DNA from: Clostridia bacterium
GTDB taxonomy: Bacteria; Bacillota; Clostridia; Christensenellales; Borkfalkiaceae
Direction of reading: 5' to 3'
Length of the DNA: 64,000 bases
Assembly (NCBI GenBank): GCA_017465145.1
Contig: JAFTWU010000004.1
Coordinates: forward strand, 58,403-122,402
Shown: positions 32,646 through 41,660 of the stretch, one piece after another
Numbering within the stretch: the first letter of the stretch is position 1
How the letters are laid out: every line of letters starts with the position of its first letter
Notes under the pieces: generated by a model
Databases searched by the model: none
What the model saw: the letters and a program-made list of their open reading frames with translations, nothing else
What the model was told of the DNA's origin: nothing
Translations under genes and position numbers: made by a program

Positions 32646-34271
32646 ATGTTACAAAACACCAAAGGCACGTCTAAACTTGGCGTAATGCTAGACTGTTCAC
32701 GCGCAGCCGTTATGAGCATTGATGAACTTAAACGCTTTATCGTATATCTTAAAGATATGGGCTATAACAGCCTTCAACTTTACACCGAAGATACATACGA
32801 AATAGATGAACCGTTATTCGGTCATCTTCGTGGAAGATATTCTAAAGCGGAACTTAAAGAAATTGACGATTTTGCTTATGAAAACGGCATTGAACTTGTT
32901 CCTTGTATTCAAACGTTAGGACACCTTACCACTCTATTTTATTGGGATAGACTTTACGATTATAAAGACAATACTAGTATTTTGTGGTGTGGTGAAGAAA
33001 AGGTTTACGACCTTATTGAGAAGATGTTTAAAACGTGTGATGAATGTTTCCGTTCTCGCACGGTAAATATCGGTATGGACGAAGCGTGGCTACTTGGTGC
33101 AGGTAACTATTACGATAAACACGGCCCCACCAAGCGTGAAGATGTTTTACTTCCCCACCTTAACCGCGTTTCAGAAATGGCTAAAAAGTATAACTTTACC
33201 TTGGTTATGTGGTCTGATATGTTCTTCCGTATGGCAGGCTATAACGAATATTACGTAAAGGGTGCGGTTATCCCTGAAGAAGTAAGAAAGAAAGTTCCCG
33301 AAAACGTTGAACTTGCTTATTGGGATTACTATACCGAAGACAAAGACCTTTACGACAATATGCTAGACTCTCACATTTCTTTCGACCGTAACGTATGGTT
33401 TGCGGGCGGTGCTTGGCGTTGGATAGGTTTTCAATCGGGCAACCAAAAGACTTTTGACACTACCCTTCCTGCAATTAAATCTTGCAATGAAAGAAATGTT
33501 AACGATATTCTAATTACCCTTTGGGGCGATGATGGTAGTGAATGTCCCGTATACGCTGCATTACCCGGTATCGTTTACGCTGCGGAATGCGCTAAGGGTA
33601 ACTACGATTTAGAAAATTCTAAAAAGAAATTTGAAGAACTCTTTGGCGAAAGTTGGGATGACTTTATGTTGTTTGACCTTAAAATGCCCGCAGACGTTAA
33701 ATTATACCGCGAAAACGCAACGGGCGCTAAAGAAATGCTTTATAGCGACCCCTTCTTAGGTAAATTTGACGGCGGTGTTTACGGCACGGGAATTGAGAGC
33801 AAAATTTACGCTGAAAAAACCGAACAAATGAAACAAGCAAAAGCACGTAGCAAAAACTACGCGTATATGTTTGATTATTATGAAAAACTTTGCCGTCTAT
33901 TATCAGTTAAATACGAACTAGGCTATCGCAGTAGATTCTTCTATCAAAAGGGCGACAAGGCTATGCTTAAAAAGGTAGTTAAAGAATACGGCTTAGCAAT
34001 TAAGTATTTAGAAGAATTTATCGAAGCGTTTAGAGTAGCGTGGTTTAAGATTAACAAACCCCAAGGCTTTGAAGTGCACGAAATTCGTTTGGGCGGTGTA
34101 ATGCTTAGATTAAAGAGTTGCAAAAAAAGACTTGAATTATATCTAAAAGGCAAGGTTGATAGAATAGATGAACTAGAAGAATCTTTTGAAAACCCATTTG
34201 TTGGCGACGTTGAAAAGGCAATTCCTATGTTTAACTGCTATCGTCAAACTGCAACCCTTAACGAAATCTAA
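32646..34271 (+). CDS. GH20-type beta-hexosaminidase, cytoplasmic (copy 2)
   Basis: 541 residues, collinear with the upstream gene along its whole length; shared blocks include GVMLDCSRAAVMS, MGYNSLQLYTEDTYEID, FLGK and GVM/IQRLK near the end. The catalytic pair is D145-E146 in NIGMDEAWLLG. Differences concentrate in loops around the active site (for example YWDRLYDYKDNTSILWCGEE against HWPTYAEICDTADIMLVGNQ in copy 1), suggesting different substrates after tandem duplication. TAGGAG ribosome site; last gene before a strong terminator. Confidence 0.85.
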   Translation: MLQNTKGTSKLGVMLDCSRAAVMSIDELKRFIVYLKDMGYNSLQLYTEDTYEIDEPLFGHLRGRYSKAELKEIDDFAYENGIELVPCIQTLGHLTTLFYWDRLYDYKDNTSILWCGEEKVYDLIEKMFKTCDECFRSRTVNIGMDEAWLLGAGNYYDKHGPTKREDVLLPHLNRVSEMAKKYNFTLVMWSDMFFRMAGYNEYYVKGAVIPEEVRKKVPENVELAYWDYYTEDKDLYDNMLDSHISFDRNVWFAGGAWRWIGFQSGNQKTFDTTLPAIKSCNERNVNDILITLWGDDGSECPVYAALPGIVYAAECAKGNYDLENSKKKFEELFGESWDDFMLFDLKMPADVKLYRENATGAKEMLYSDPFLGKFDGGVYGTGIESKIYAEKTEQMKQAKARSKNYAYMFDYYEKLCRLLSVKYELGYRSRFFYQKGDKAMLKKVVKEYGLAIKYLEEFIEAFRVAWFKINKPQGFEVHEIRLGGVMLRLKSCKKRLELYLKGKVDRIDELEESFENPFVGDVEKAIPMFNCYRQTATLNEI

Positions 34272-34320
34272 AATATAACTTAAATTAATACCGTTAATTA
34301 AAAAAATAGTTAAAAATGAT

Positions 34321-34347
34321 AAAAACCCCGAAATATTCGGGGTTTTT
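34321..34347. terminator. Bidirectional intrinsic terminator after the glycosidase operon
   Basis: A 12-bp perfect stem (34321-34332 with 34336-34347), 3-nt loop, A-run and T-run. The sequence to 34541 shows no gene. Confidence 0.9.
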
Positions 34348-34541
34348 CGTTTTATAAAACCCATATGTTGTTAATTTTTGCGCCTGAAGAATAGTAAAAA
34401 AGGCGGGATATTACTTTTACTTATAATGCTAAGCCTTTTTTCAATAATAAAAAAGGGTGTTTTTAAGCAAAATATGGGGCTATATAACAAAAGTGTTATA
34501 TAAACATAAGATTTTAATATCATAATACGGGTATCAAGCGT

Positions 34542-34570
34542 TTTACAAAAAAATTTTAATTTGCTATAAT
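34542..34570 (+). promoter_or_regulatory. Promoter of the fumC-hdr-flx-frd operon
   Basis: TTTACA (34542-34547), 17-nt spacer, TATAAT (34565-34570), about 83 nt before the first start codon. It is the only clear promoter seen before the terminator at 46.3 kb. Confidence 0.65.
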
Positions 34571-34652
34571 TATAACACGGTGAATTATAAGGGATTGCCT
34601 TGTAATTTGCCATTTAATAGGTAAAAATTTCCAACTTAAAAGGAGAATGATT

Positions 34653-36029
34653 ATGGATTATCGTATCGAACACGATTCAATGGGCGAAGTTAAAGTTCCC
34701 GCGGATCGCTATTGGGCAGCTCAAACCCAACGTAGCCACGAAAACTTTAAGATAGGCGAAGGCATTGAAACTATGCCCCGCGAAATAACCCACGCTTTCG
34801 GTATACTTAAAAAGGCTGCCGCTATTGCAAACGCTCAGCTCCGTCCCGCAAAGATGACTGACAAAAAACTTTCTGCAATATCTTCCGCATGTGACGAAGT
34901 TATCAGCGGTGCGCTCAACTCTCATTTCCCCTTGGTAGTATGGCAAACGGGTAGTGGCACGCAATCTAACATGAACGCTAACGAAGTTATCGCAAACCGT
35001 GGCAACGCTATCGTTGGTGAAAAGATTCTTCACCCCAACGACGACGTTAATATGAGTCAATCTTCAAACGACACTTTCCCCACGGCAATGCACATTTCTG
35101 CAGTTATCGCGGTAGAAGATAAACTTATCCCCGCCGTAGAACAATTAATTGCAACCTTTAAGCGTTTAGAAGAAGAAAACAAAAACGTTATCAAGTGTGG
35201 TAGAACTCACTTGCAAGACGCTACTCCCATTACTTTCGCACAAGAAATTTCAGGTTGGCGCGCAAGTTTAGAACGCGACGTAGAACTTCTTAAAAACTCA
35301 GTTAGTCCTTTATGTGAACTAGCACTTGGCGGTACTGCCGTTGGTACGGGACTTAACGCCCCCAAAGGCTTTGACGAACTAGTTGCCAAAACGGTTGCTG
35401 ATTTAACGGGTAAGCCTTTCGTAACAGCTACAAACAAGTTCCACGCGCTAACTAGTAAAGACGAACTAGTGTTCGCTCACGGCGCAATTAAAGCCTTAGC
35501 TTGCGATATGCTAAAAATTGCAAACGACGTTCGTTGGCTTGCAAGCGGGCCTAGAAACGGTCTTGGCGAAATTCTTATCCCCGAAAATGAACCCGGTTCT
35601 TCAATCATGCCGGGCAAGGTTAACCCAACCCAATGCGAAGCGGTTACTATGGTTGCCGTTCAAGTTATGGGTAACGACGTAGCCGTTGGTATGGCAGCGT
35701 CTCAAGGTAACTTTGAACTTAACGTATTTATGCCCGTTGCAGCGTATAACTTCTTACAATCTGCAAGATTACTTGCCGAAGCTATCGTATCTTTCAATGT
35801 TAACTGTGCGGTTGGTATCAAGGCAAACAAAGCAAAAATGGACTACAACTTAAAGCACTCTTTAATGCTTGTAACGGCACTCAACCCATACATCGGTTAC
35901 GAAAACGCCGCAAAGACTGCAAAACTTGCTTTCAAAGAAGATATATCTCTTAAAGAAGCGTGCGTAAAACTAGGTTTCTTAACCGAAGAAAAATTTGATG
36001 AAGTTTTCCATCCAGAAGAAATGGTTTAA
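34653..36029 (+). CDS. fumC: Fumarate hydratase class II
   Basis: 458 residues. The start at 34653 is preferred to the ATG at 34647 because AAAGGAG ends only one base before the latter. Signatures are TGSGTQSNMNANEVIANR, HPNDDVNMSQSSNDTFPTAMHI, GRTHLQDATPITFAQE and the fumarase/aspartase block GSSIMPGKVNPTQCEA. It interconverts malate and fumarate without an Fe-S cluster. First gene of the operon that ends in a fumarate-reductase-type flavoprotein, so it should supply fumarate from malate for reduction. Aspartase is the main alternative in the superfamily, but the sequence reads as FumC. Confidence 0.93.
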   Translation: MDYRIEHDSMGEVKVPADRYWAAQTQRSHENFKIGEGIETMPREITHAFGILKKAAAIANAQLRPAKMTDKKLSAISSACDEVISGALNSHFPLVVWQTGSGTQSNMNANEVIANRGNAIVGEKILHPNDDVNMSQSSNDTFPTAMHISAVIAVEDKLIPAVEQLIATFKRLEEENKNVIKCGRTHLQDATPITFAQEISGWRASLERDVELLKNSVSPLCELALGGTAVGTGLNAPKGFDELVAKTVADLTGKPFVTATNKFHALTSKDELVFAHGAIKALACDMLKIANDVRWLASGPRNGLGEILIPENEPGSSIMPGKVNPTQCEAVTMVAVQVMGNDVAVGMAASQGNFELNVFMPVAAYNFLQSARLLAEAIVSFNVNCAVGIKANKAKMDYNLKHSLMLVTALNPYIGYENAAKTAKLAFKEDISLKEACVKLGFLTEEKFDEVFHPEEMV

Positions 36030-36049
36030 CTAAATTATAGGAGACATAA

Positions 36050-36826
36050 ATGAAAGTAACATACTTTCCTGGCTGTACGTTGAAAAACAAAGCCAAACAA
36101 TTAGATATTTACGGTCATAAGTGTGCTAAAGCGCTTGGCGTAGAACTAGAAGAAATTGAAAAATGGCAATGTTGTGGTGGCGCGTTTACCACGTCTAGCG
36201 ATGAAATTGCAACTAAACTTTCTTCGGTGCGCGCGCTAAAGGAAGCCGAAAGCAAAAATCAACCTTTGGTTTCTTTGTGTTCCGCTTGCCACAACGTATT
36301 AAAGCAAACTAACCACGCTATACAAACTAACGAAACCTTTAGAGCCCGCGTAAACAACTATATGGCAGACGGCGAATATAACGGCGGGGCAAAGGTAATG
36401 CACTATCTAGAACTTTTACGCGACGTAATCGGTTACGACGCCGTTAAAGAAAAGGTAGTAAACGCCCTAAACGGCAAAAAGGTTGCGTGCTATTATGGTT
36501 GCTTGCTTTTAAGACCTTCAAAGGTAATGCAAATGGACGACCCCGAAAACCCGCAAATCATGGAAAACCTAGTTCGCGCGTTGGGTGGTGAACCGATTCT
36601 ATTCCCTTATAAAAACGAATGTTGCGGTGCTTACGTATCTTTTGAAAATAAAGATTATACCGCAGTAAAAAGTGGAAAGATTTGCAACAATGCTACATTA
36701 AACGGCGCAGATATAATTTTAACGGCTTGCCCCTTATGTAAATATAACCTAGAAAAGTGTGGCAGCGATATCCCTGTCGTATACTTTACAGAACTTTTAG
36801 CCGAAGCCTTTGGCATAAAGGAGTAA
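36050..36826 (+). CDS. hdrB: Heterodisulfide reductase subunit B-like protein (HdrB)
   Basis: 258 residues with two CCG domains: CTLKN ... WQCCGGAFTT ... LCSACHNVLK, and CYYGCLLLRP ... ECCGAYVSF ... ACPLCKYNLE. Each gives a CX(n)CCGX(n)CXXC set for noncubane [4Fe-4S] clusters that cleave disulfides in methanogens. In bacterial Hdr-Flx complexes the natural disulfide or other acceptor is uncertain. The gene begins 20 nt after fumC and overlaps the ribosome site of hdrC. With HdrC and HdrA downstream it forms a complete HdrABC set. Confidence 0.88.
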   Translation: MKVTYFPGCTLKNKAKQLDIYGHKCAKALGVELEEIEKWQCCGGAFTTSSDEIATKLSSVRALKEAESKNQPLVSLCSACHNVLKQTNHAIQTNETFRARVNNYMADGEYNGGAKVMHYLELLRDVIGYDAVKEKVVNALNGKKVACYYGCLLLRPSKVMQMDDPENPQIMENLVRALGGEPILFPYKNECCGAYVSFENKDYTAVKSGKICNNATLNGADIILTACPLCKYNLEKCGSDIPVVYFTELLAEAFGIKE

Positions 36827-36829
36827 CTT

Positions 36830-37222
36830 ATGGAAAAAAACTTAAATAACGCTAGAGAAGAAATAATTCGCCGTAGCGGTGTTAATCCTTCAAAATGTAT
36901 GAAGTGTGGTAAGTGTTCAGGTACTTGCCCCGCCTACGATGAAATGGAATATCATCCCCACCAATTCGTGTATATGGTGGAAACGGGCGATATAGAACCC
37001 CTATTGAAAAGTCAATCAATTTACCGTTGTCTTTCATGCTTTGCTTGTGTAGATAGATGCCCCCGTGGCGTTGAACCTGCAAAAATTGTTGAAGCGGTAA
37101 GACTAGAAGTAATTCGTCAGCAAGGCGCAAATCACCTTAAGGCTGAAGGCGTTGCTGAAAACTTAGATGAAGAAATTCCCCAGCAGGCAATAGTTACTGC
37201 TTTTAGAAAATACACCAAGTAA
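36830..37222 (+). CDS. hdrC: Heterodisulfide reductase subunit C-like protein (HdrC)
   Basis: 130 residues with two [4Fe-4S] motifs: CMKCGKCSGTCPAYDEMEYHP and CLSCFACVDRCPRGVEPAKI, the second being the typical HdrC C-X2-C-X2-C-X3-C-P-x-G form. It links the flavin subunit HdrA to HdrB by electron transfer. It starts 3 nt after hdrB with AAGGAG inside the end of hdrB. Soluble, no membrane segment. Confidence 0.88.
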   Translation: MEKNLNNAREEIIRRSGVNPSKCMKCGKCSGTCPAYDEMEYHPHQFVYMVETGDIEPLLKSQSIYRCLSCFACVDRCPRGVEPAKIVEAVRLEVIRQQGANHLKAEGVAENLDEEIPQQAIVTAFRKYTK

Positions 37223-37236
37223 GGAGAAATTTACAA

Positions 37237-39231
37237 ATGCAAAGAATAGGTGTTTTCGTTTGTTGGTGCGGTTCAAACATCGCTGCAACCGTTGACGTTG
37301 AAGCGGTATCACAAGCACTTGCTAAAGAACCGGGTGTAGTACACTCTGCCAACTATCAATATATGTGTTCTCAAGCGGGACAAGACCTTATCCGTGCCGC
37401 TATCAAAGAGCACAAACTAACGGGTATCGTTGTATGTTCTTGCTCACCAAGAATGCACGAAATGACCTTCCGCAAAACTGCTGAATCAGCCGGCATAAAT
37501 CCCTATATGGTAGAAATTGCAAACATAAGGGAACAATGCTCTTGGATACATAAAGATATTCTAACCGGTACTGAAAAAGCAATCGTTTTAGGTAGAACGG
37601 CTATCGCAAAGGTTAACCTAAACGCGCCCCTAACGGCAGGTGAAAGCCCAGTAACCAAGCGCGCGCTAGTAATCGGTGGCGGTATCGCAGGTATTCAAAC
37701 CGCTTTAGATATCGCAGACGCAGGTTTTGAAGTTGACATCGTTGAAAAGAACCCCACTATCGGTGGCAAGATGGCTCAACTTGATAAAACTTTCCCAACG
37801 CTAGACTGTGCTGCTTGTATCTTAACGCCTAAAATGGTAGACGTTGCTCAACACGAAAAGATTAGAATTTTCTCTTATAGTGAAGTTGCAGCCGTTAAAG
37901 GTTTCGTTGGTAACTTTGACGTAACCATTAAGAAAAAGGCGCGTTACGTAAGAGAAGACGTATGTACGGGTTGTGGTCTTTGTACTGAAAAGTGCCCTGT
38001 TAAAAAAGTTCCTAACGAATTTAACTTAGGCATGGATACCCGCCGTGCAATATATATTCCTTTTGCGCAAGCAGTTCCCAAGGTTGCTACTATCGACGCA
38101 GACTACTGTAATATGTTAAAGAACGGTAAGTGTGGCGTATGTTCAAAGGTATGTACCGCTAAGGCTATCGACTACGAACAAAAAGACACCCTTATTGAAG
38201 AAAAATACGGCGCAATCGTCGTTGCAACCGGCTTTAATCCTATCAGTATGGAAAAATTCGATGAATACGCTTACAGTCAAAGCAAAGATGTTGTAACGTC
38301 ACTTGAATTTGAACGTATAATGAACGCGGCAGGTCCTACTCAAGGTAAACTTGTTCGTCCGTCAGACGGCAAGCACCCACACACTTTGGTTTTCGTTCAA
38401 TGCGTTGGCTCTCGTTGTGCAAACTGTGCGGAAAAGGGCAAGGAATACTGCTCTAAAATATGTTGTATGTACACGGCAAAGCACGCTATGCTAACCCGTG
38501 ATAAATATCCCGATACCGACGTTTACGTATTCTATATAGACGTTCGTACCCCCGGTAAGAACTTTGATGAATTCTACCGTAGGGCAGCAGAAGAATACGG
38601 CGTTCATTACGTTAAGGGTATGGTTGGTAAGGTTATGCCTGAAGGCGACAAACTTATGGTTCGCGCATCAGACCTTATCGCAAACAAACAAATTAACATC
38701 GCTGCCGATATGGTTATCTTGGCGGCGGCTATAGAACCGGATAAATCGGCAAGAAGCATCGCTACTATGCTTACCGCAAGTATGGATACTAACGACTTCT
38801 TTACCGAAGCACACCCCAAACTTCGCCCCGTAGAAAGCCCAACGGCTGGTATATTCCTTTCAGGTGCTTGTCAAGGTCCTAAGGATATTCCCGAAACGGT
38901 TGCACAAGCGGGTGCAGCGGCAGCAAAGGTTATAGGTCTTCTTGCAAAAGATAAACTAAAAGGTAATCCTTGCGTTGCATCTTCTAACGAACTTATGTGT
39001 AACGGCTGTTCTTCTTGCGAAAGAGTATGTCCTTACGGTGCAATTTCTTACGTAGACAAAGAATTCCGTGGGCCAAACAGAACGGTGCTTGTTCGCCGTG
39101 TTGCGCAGGTTAACCCAGCGGTATGTCAAGGATGCGGTGCTTGTACCGTTGCTTGTCCTTCAGGTGCTATGGACCTTAAAGGCTTTGCAACTAAACAAAT
39201 TATGGCGGAGGTAGACGCAATATGCAAGTAA
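37237..39231 (+). CDS. hdrA: Heterodisulfide reductase subunit A-like flavoprotein (HdrA)
   Basis: 664 residues, full-length HdrA. An N-terminal HdrA domain (GVFVCWCGSNIAATVD) is followed by the FAD motif VIGGGIAGIQTALDIADAG near residue 150 and the HdrA signature TLDCAACILTPKM near 192. Ferredoxin motifs follow: CTGCGLCTEKCP near 245, a CGVCSKVC near 305, then C-terminal CNGCSSCERVCP and CQGCGACTVACP. In methanogens HdrA carries the bifurcating FAD that splits electron pairs between ferredoxin and HdrBC. All cluster ligands seen in the family appear present. Its 3' end overlaps the next gene by 10 nt. Confidence 0.9.
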   Translation: MQRIGVFVCWCGSNIAATVDVEAVSQALAKEPGVVHSANYQYMCSQAGQDLIRAAIKEHKLTGIVVCSCSPRMHEMTFRKTAESAGINPYMVEIANIREQCSWIHKDILTGTEKAIVLGRTAIAKVNLNAPLTAGESPVTKRALVIGGGIAGIQTALDIADAGFEVDIVEKNPTIGGKMAQLDKTFPTLDCAACILTPKMVDVAQHEKIRIFSYSEVAAVKGFVGNFDVTIKKKARYVREDVCTGCGLCTEKCPVKKVPNEFNLGMDTRRAIYIPFAQAVPKVATIDADYCNMLKNGKCGVCSKVCTAKAIDYEQKDTLIEEKYGAIVVATGFNPISMEKFDEYAYSQSKDVVTSLEFERIMNAAGPTQGKLVRPSDGKHPHTLVFVQCVGSRCANCAEKGKEYCSKICCMYTAKHAMLTRDKYPDTDVYVFYIDVRTPGKNFDEFYRRAAEEYGVHYVKGMVGKVMPEGDKLMVRASDLIANKQINIAADMVILAAAIEPDKSARSIATMLTASMDTNDFFTEAHPKLRPVESPTAGIFLSGACQGPKDIPETVAQAGAAAAKVIGLLAKDKLKGNPCVASSNELMCNGCSSCERVCPYGAISYVDKEFRGPNRTVLVRRVAQVNPAVCQGCGACTVACPSGAMDLKGFATKQIMAEVDAICK

Positions 39232-39656
39232 ATGAATTTAAACCCAAAATCGTTGCTTTTTGCTGTAACTGGTGTTCATATGCCGGTGCAGACCTTGCAG
39301 GTAGCAATCGTTTAAGTTACCCCGCAGACGTTAAAATTATTCGCGTTCCTTGTTCTTGCAGGGTAAACCCAATGTTTATCCTTCGCGCTTTCCAACGCGG
39401 TGCAGACGGCGTTATTATTTGCGGTTGTCACCCAGGGGATTGCCACTACACTAGCGGTAACTATTATACAAGGCGCAGAATGGCGTTGCTATTTTCTATG
39501 CTAGATTATCTTGGCATTGAAAAAGACCGTATGCGTTTAGAATGGGTATCTGCGGCAGAAGGCGCAAAATTTGCAACCACCATGAACGAATTTACCGAAA
39601 AGATAATTTCTCTTGGCGAAAATAAAAGGCTGGAGGATTTAAGATGCAAAAAATAA
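39222..39656 (+). CDS. MvhD/FlxD-type [2Fe-2S] electron-input subunit
   Basis: 144 residues, typical of the hydrogenase iron-sulfur subunit family (MvhD/FlxD). Cysteine blocks are CCNWCSYAGADLAG, PCSCRVNP and CGCHPGDCHY, each strongly conserved. In methanogens MvhD joins hydrogenase to HdrA; in bacteria FlxD joins the NAD(P)H module FlxABC to HdrA. No hydrogenase gene is near and an FlxA-like gene lies downstream, so the FlxD role is favoured. Overlaps hdrA by 10 nt and the next gene by 13 nt. Confidence 0.87.
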   Translation: MQVNEFKPKIVAFCCNWCSYAGADLAGSNRLSYPADVKIIRVPCSCRVNPMFILRAFQRGADGVIICGCHPGDCHYTSGNYYTRRRMALLFSMLDYLGIEKDRMRLEWVSAAEGAKFATTMNEFTEKIISLGENKRLEDLRCKK

Positions 39657-40633
39657 CCCGTGAAATTTTAATTGATAAAGCAGCGTTTTTACTTTCAACA
39701 GGCGTTGTGGGTAGCGTTTTCGGTTGGCGCGCAGGCGAATTCGACTATGACGTAACCCCCGCATTGTTCACCGATAAAACCGACTTAAAAAACAATTTCG
39801 TATTCGGTGATTTTTGTGGTGCAAACGTTTCTAAATATTTAATAAAAGCAACTAAAAATGCTGAAGAAAAGATTTTAGTTTTCCTAAAACCTTGCGATAC
39901 TTACTCATTTAACCAACTTTTAACCGAACACCGCTTTAACCGTGAAAAAGTTTACGTTGTTGGTATTCCTTGTGAAGGTATGGCAGACGTAAGAAAGATT
40001 AAGGAAAAAGCAGGCGAAGGCATCTTAAAAATTTCTTCTACTGAAGACGGCGTTATCGTAGACACCTTATATAACGGCACAATAAGCCTTAAAAAAGAAG
40101 ATATCTTGCTTGAAAGATGTAAAAACTGTAAAAGTAAAAAGCACGTTGCTTACGACGAACTTATCGGTGAAGACGGCACCGTTTTAGAAAACGACCGCTT
40201 TGACGAAGTTGCCGCCTTAGAGGCAATGAGCCCAGAAGAAAGATTTAATTTCTGGCAAAACGAACTATCACGTTGTATCCGTTGTAACGCTTGTCGTGAC
40301 GTATGTCCCGCATGTACTTGTGAAAAGTGCGTATTCGATAACCCCGAATCAGGTGTAGAAAACAAAGCGGCGTATAATAGTTTTGAAGAAAAGATGTTCC
40401 ATATTATCCGCGCTTTCCACGTAGCAGGGCGCTGTACCGACTGTGGTGAATGTTCAAGAGTATGTCCACAACATATTCCACTTCATTTGCTTAACAGAAA
40501 GTTTATTAAAGATATCAACCAATTCTACGGCGAATATCAAGCGGGTGAAGAAGTTGGTTCACGCGCACCTTTGGTAAACTATACCAAAGAAGATATTGAA
40601 CCTAACGACGCGGTAAACAAGGGGGATAAATAA
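39644..40633 (+). CDS. FlxB/FlxC-like dicluster ferredoxin protein with FrhB-like N-terminus
   Basis: 329 residues. The N-terminal half resembles the coenzyme F420 hydrogenase beta-subunit group (VFLKPCDTYSFNQLL, VVGIPCEGMADV, ERCKNCKSKKH); the C-terminal half has two ferredoxin motifs, CIRCNACRDVCPACTCEKC and CTDCGECSRVCPQHIP. Proteins of this shape accompany FlxA and FlxD in bacterial Hdr-Flx clusters. Whether it equals FlxB or FlxC I cannot decide from sequence alone. Overlaps the upstream gene by 13 nt; next gene starts 1 nt after its stop. Confidence 0.75.
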   Translation: MQKITREILIDKAAFLLSTGVVGSVFGWRAGEFDYDVTPALFTDKTDLKNNFVFGDFCGANVSKYLIKATKNAEEKILVFLKPCDTYSFNQLLTEHRFNREKVYVVGIPCEGMADVRKIKEKAGEGILKISSTEDGVIVDTLYNGTISLKKEDILLERCKNCKSKKHVAYDELIGEDGTVLENDRFDEVAALEAMSPEERFNFWQNELSRCIRCNACRDVCPACTCEKCVFDNPESGVENKAAYNSFEEKMFHIIRAFHVAGRCTDCGECSRVCPQHIPLHLLNRKFIKDINQFYGEYQAGEEVGSRAPLVNYTKEDIEPNDAVNKGDK

Positions 40634-40634
40634 T

Positions 40635-41660
40635 ATGCGTAAATGCAAAGTAGAAAATATTTACACCCTTTTAGGTGAAATTTCAAAAAATGCTAAACTT
40701 TATATTCCCGTTGACCAAGTAAACGGCGCAAAGTTTACTGAATATGCAGAAGGCTTAACCTTATCTAACGCCTTAAAGACGGAAAGAAGTATTAAAGACT
40801 TTTTCTTTCCCCAAACGGAAAATTTAGTTGACTTTAAGGTTTCGGGTAAAATTATTGAAATTATCGATAACCGTAGTGAAATGGAAGATTTCGTAATCTT
40901 CGGCGCACGCGCTTGCGACGTTAGAAGTATGGAAATTTTAGATAGAGTTTTTCTATCTGAACCCGTTGATACCTACTACGCTAACCGTCGTGCACACGGT
41001 ATTATAATTTCAATGGCGTGCAACCGTCCTGCTGAAACTTGTTTTTGTTCAACGTTCGGTATAGACGCGTCTAAACCCGCAGGCGATATCGTTTGCTATA
41101 AAGGTGAAAACGAATACGTTTTTGAAGGCGTAACGGAAAAGGGCAAAAACTTACTTGAAAAGTTAAATGCCGTAACGGAAAATGGCGGTGAAGATACCGC
41201 AAAAATCGTTCAAACGGAAATTAAAACTATTTTAGATAAACTTCCCTTAAAGGACGTTAAGGCTGATAAATTCGGAAAAGATAAAACGGATAAATTCTTT
41301 AACGCGCCCGAATGGAAAACGTTGTCAGAAGCGTGCCTTGGCTGTGGCACTTGCACCTTCGTTTGTCCCACTTGTCAATGCTACGATATTAAAGACTTTA
41401 ATACGAATAGCGGTGTAAAGCGTTTTAGATGTTGGGACAGTTGTATGTATTCTGACTTTACTAGAATGAGTGCAGGTCAACCAAGACCTACTCAATTAGA
41501 ACGTTTCCGCCAAAGATTTATGCATAAACTTGTATACTATCCCACCAACAACGACGGTATTTTCGGTTGTGTTGGTTGCGGTAGATGTTTATCAAGATGC
41601 CCGATATCAATGAATATCGTTAAAGTAATGAAAAAATTAGGAGAAGGTGACAATGAATAA
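40635..41660 (+). CDS. FlxB/FlxC-like dicluster protein related to anaerobic sulfite reductase subunit A
   Basis: 341 residues. An N-terminal AsrA/HydB-like region (IFGARACDVRSMEILDRVFLSEPVDTYYANRR) is followed by two [4Fe-4S] motifs: CLGCGTCTFVCPTCQCYD and CVGCGRCLSRCPISMN. AsrA-type subunits move electrons between an AsrB/FlxA flavoprotein and a catalytic unit. AsrB-like FlxA follows directly, overlapping its end by 8 nt. There is no AsrC sulfite reductase, so sulfite reduction is unlikely and an Hdr-Flx role is favoured. Confidence 0.78.
   Translation: MRKCKVENIYTLLGEISKNAKLYIPVDQVNGAKFTEYAEGLTLSNALKTERSIKDFFFPQTENLVDFKVSGKIIEIIDNRSEMEDFVIFGARACDVRSMEILDRVFLSEPVDTYYANRRAHGIIISMACNRPAETCFCSTFGIDASKPAGDIVCYKGENEYVFEGVTEKGKNLLEKLNAVTENGGEDTAKIVQTEIKTILDKLPLKDVKADKFGKDKTDKFFNAPEWKTLSEACLGCGTCTFVCPTCQCYDIKDFNTNSGVKRFRCWDSCMYSDFTRMSAGQPRPTQLERFRQRFMHKLVYYPTNNDGIFGCVGCGRCLSRCPISMNIVKVMKKLGEGDNE

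Noticed and set aside
36050-39656. Methanogenic heterodisulfide reductase or archaeal origin
   Set aside because: The genes sit in a bacterial operon with bacterial ribosome sites and an NAD(P)H module; no F420, CoM or hydrogenase genes. Hdr-Flx sets are known from anaerobic bacteria.
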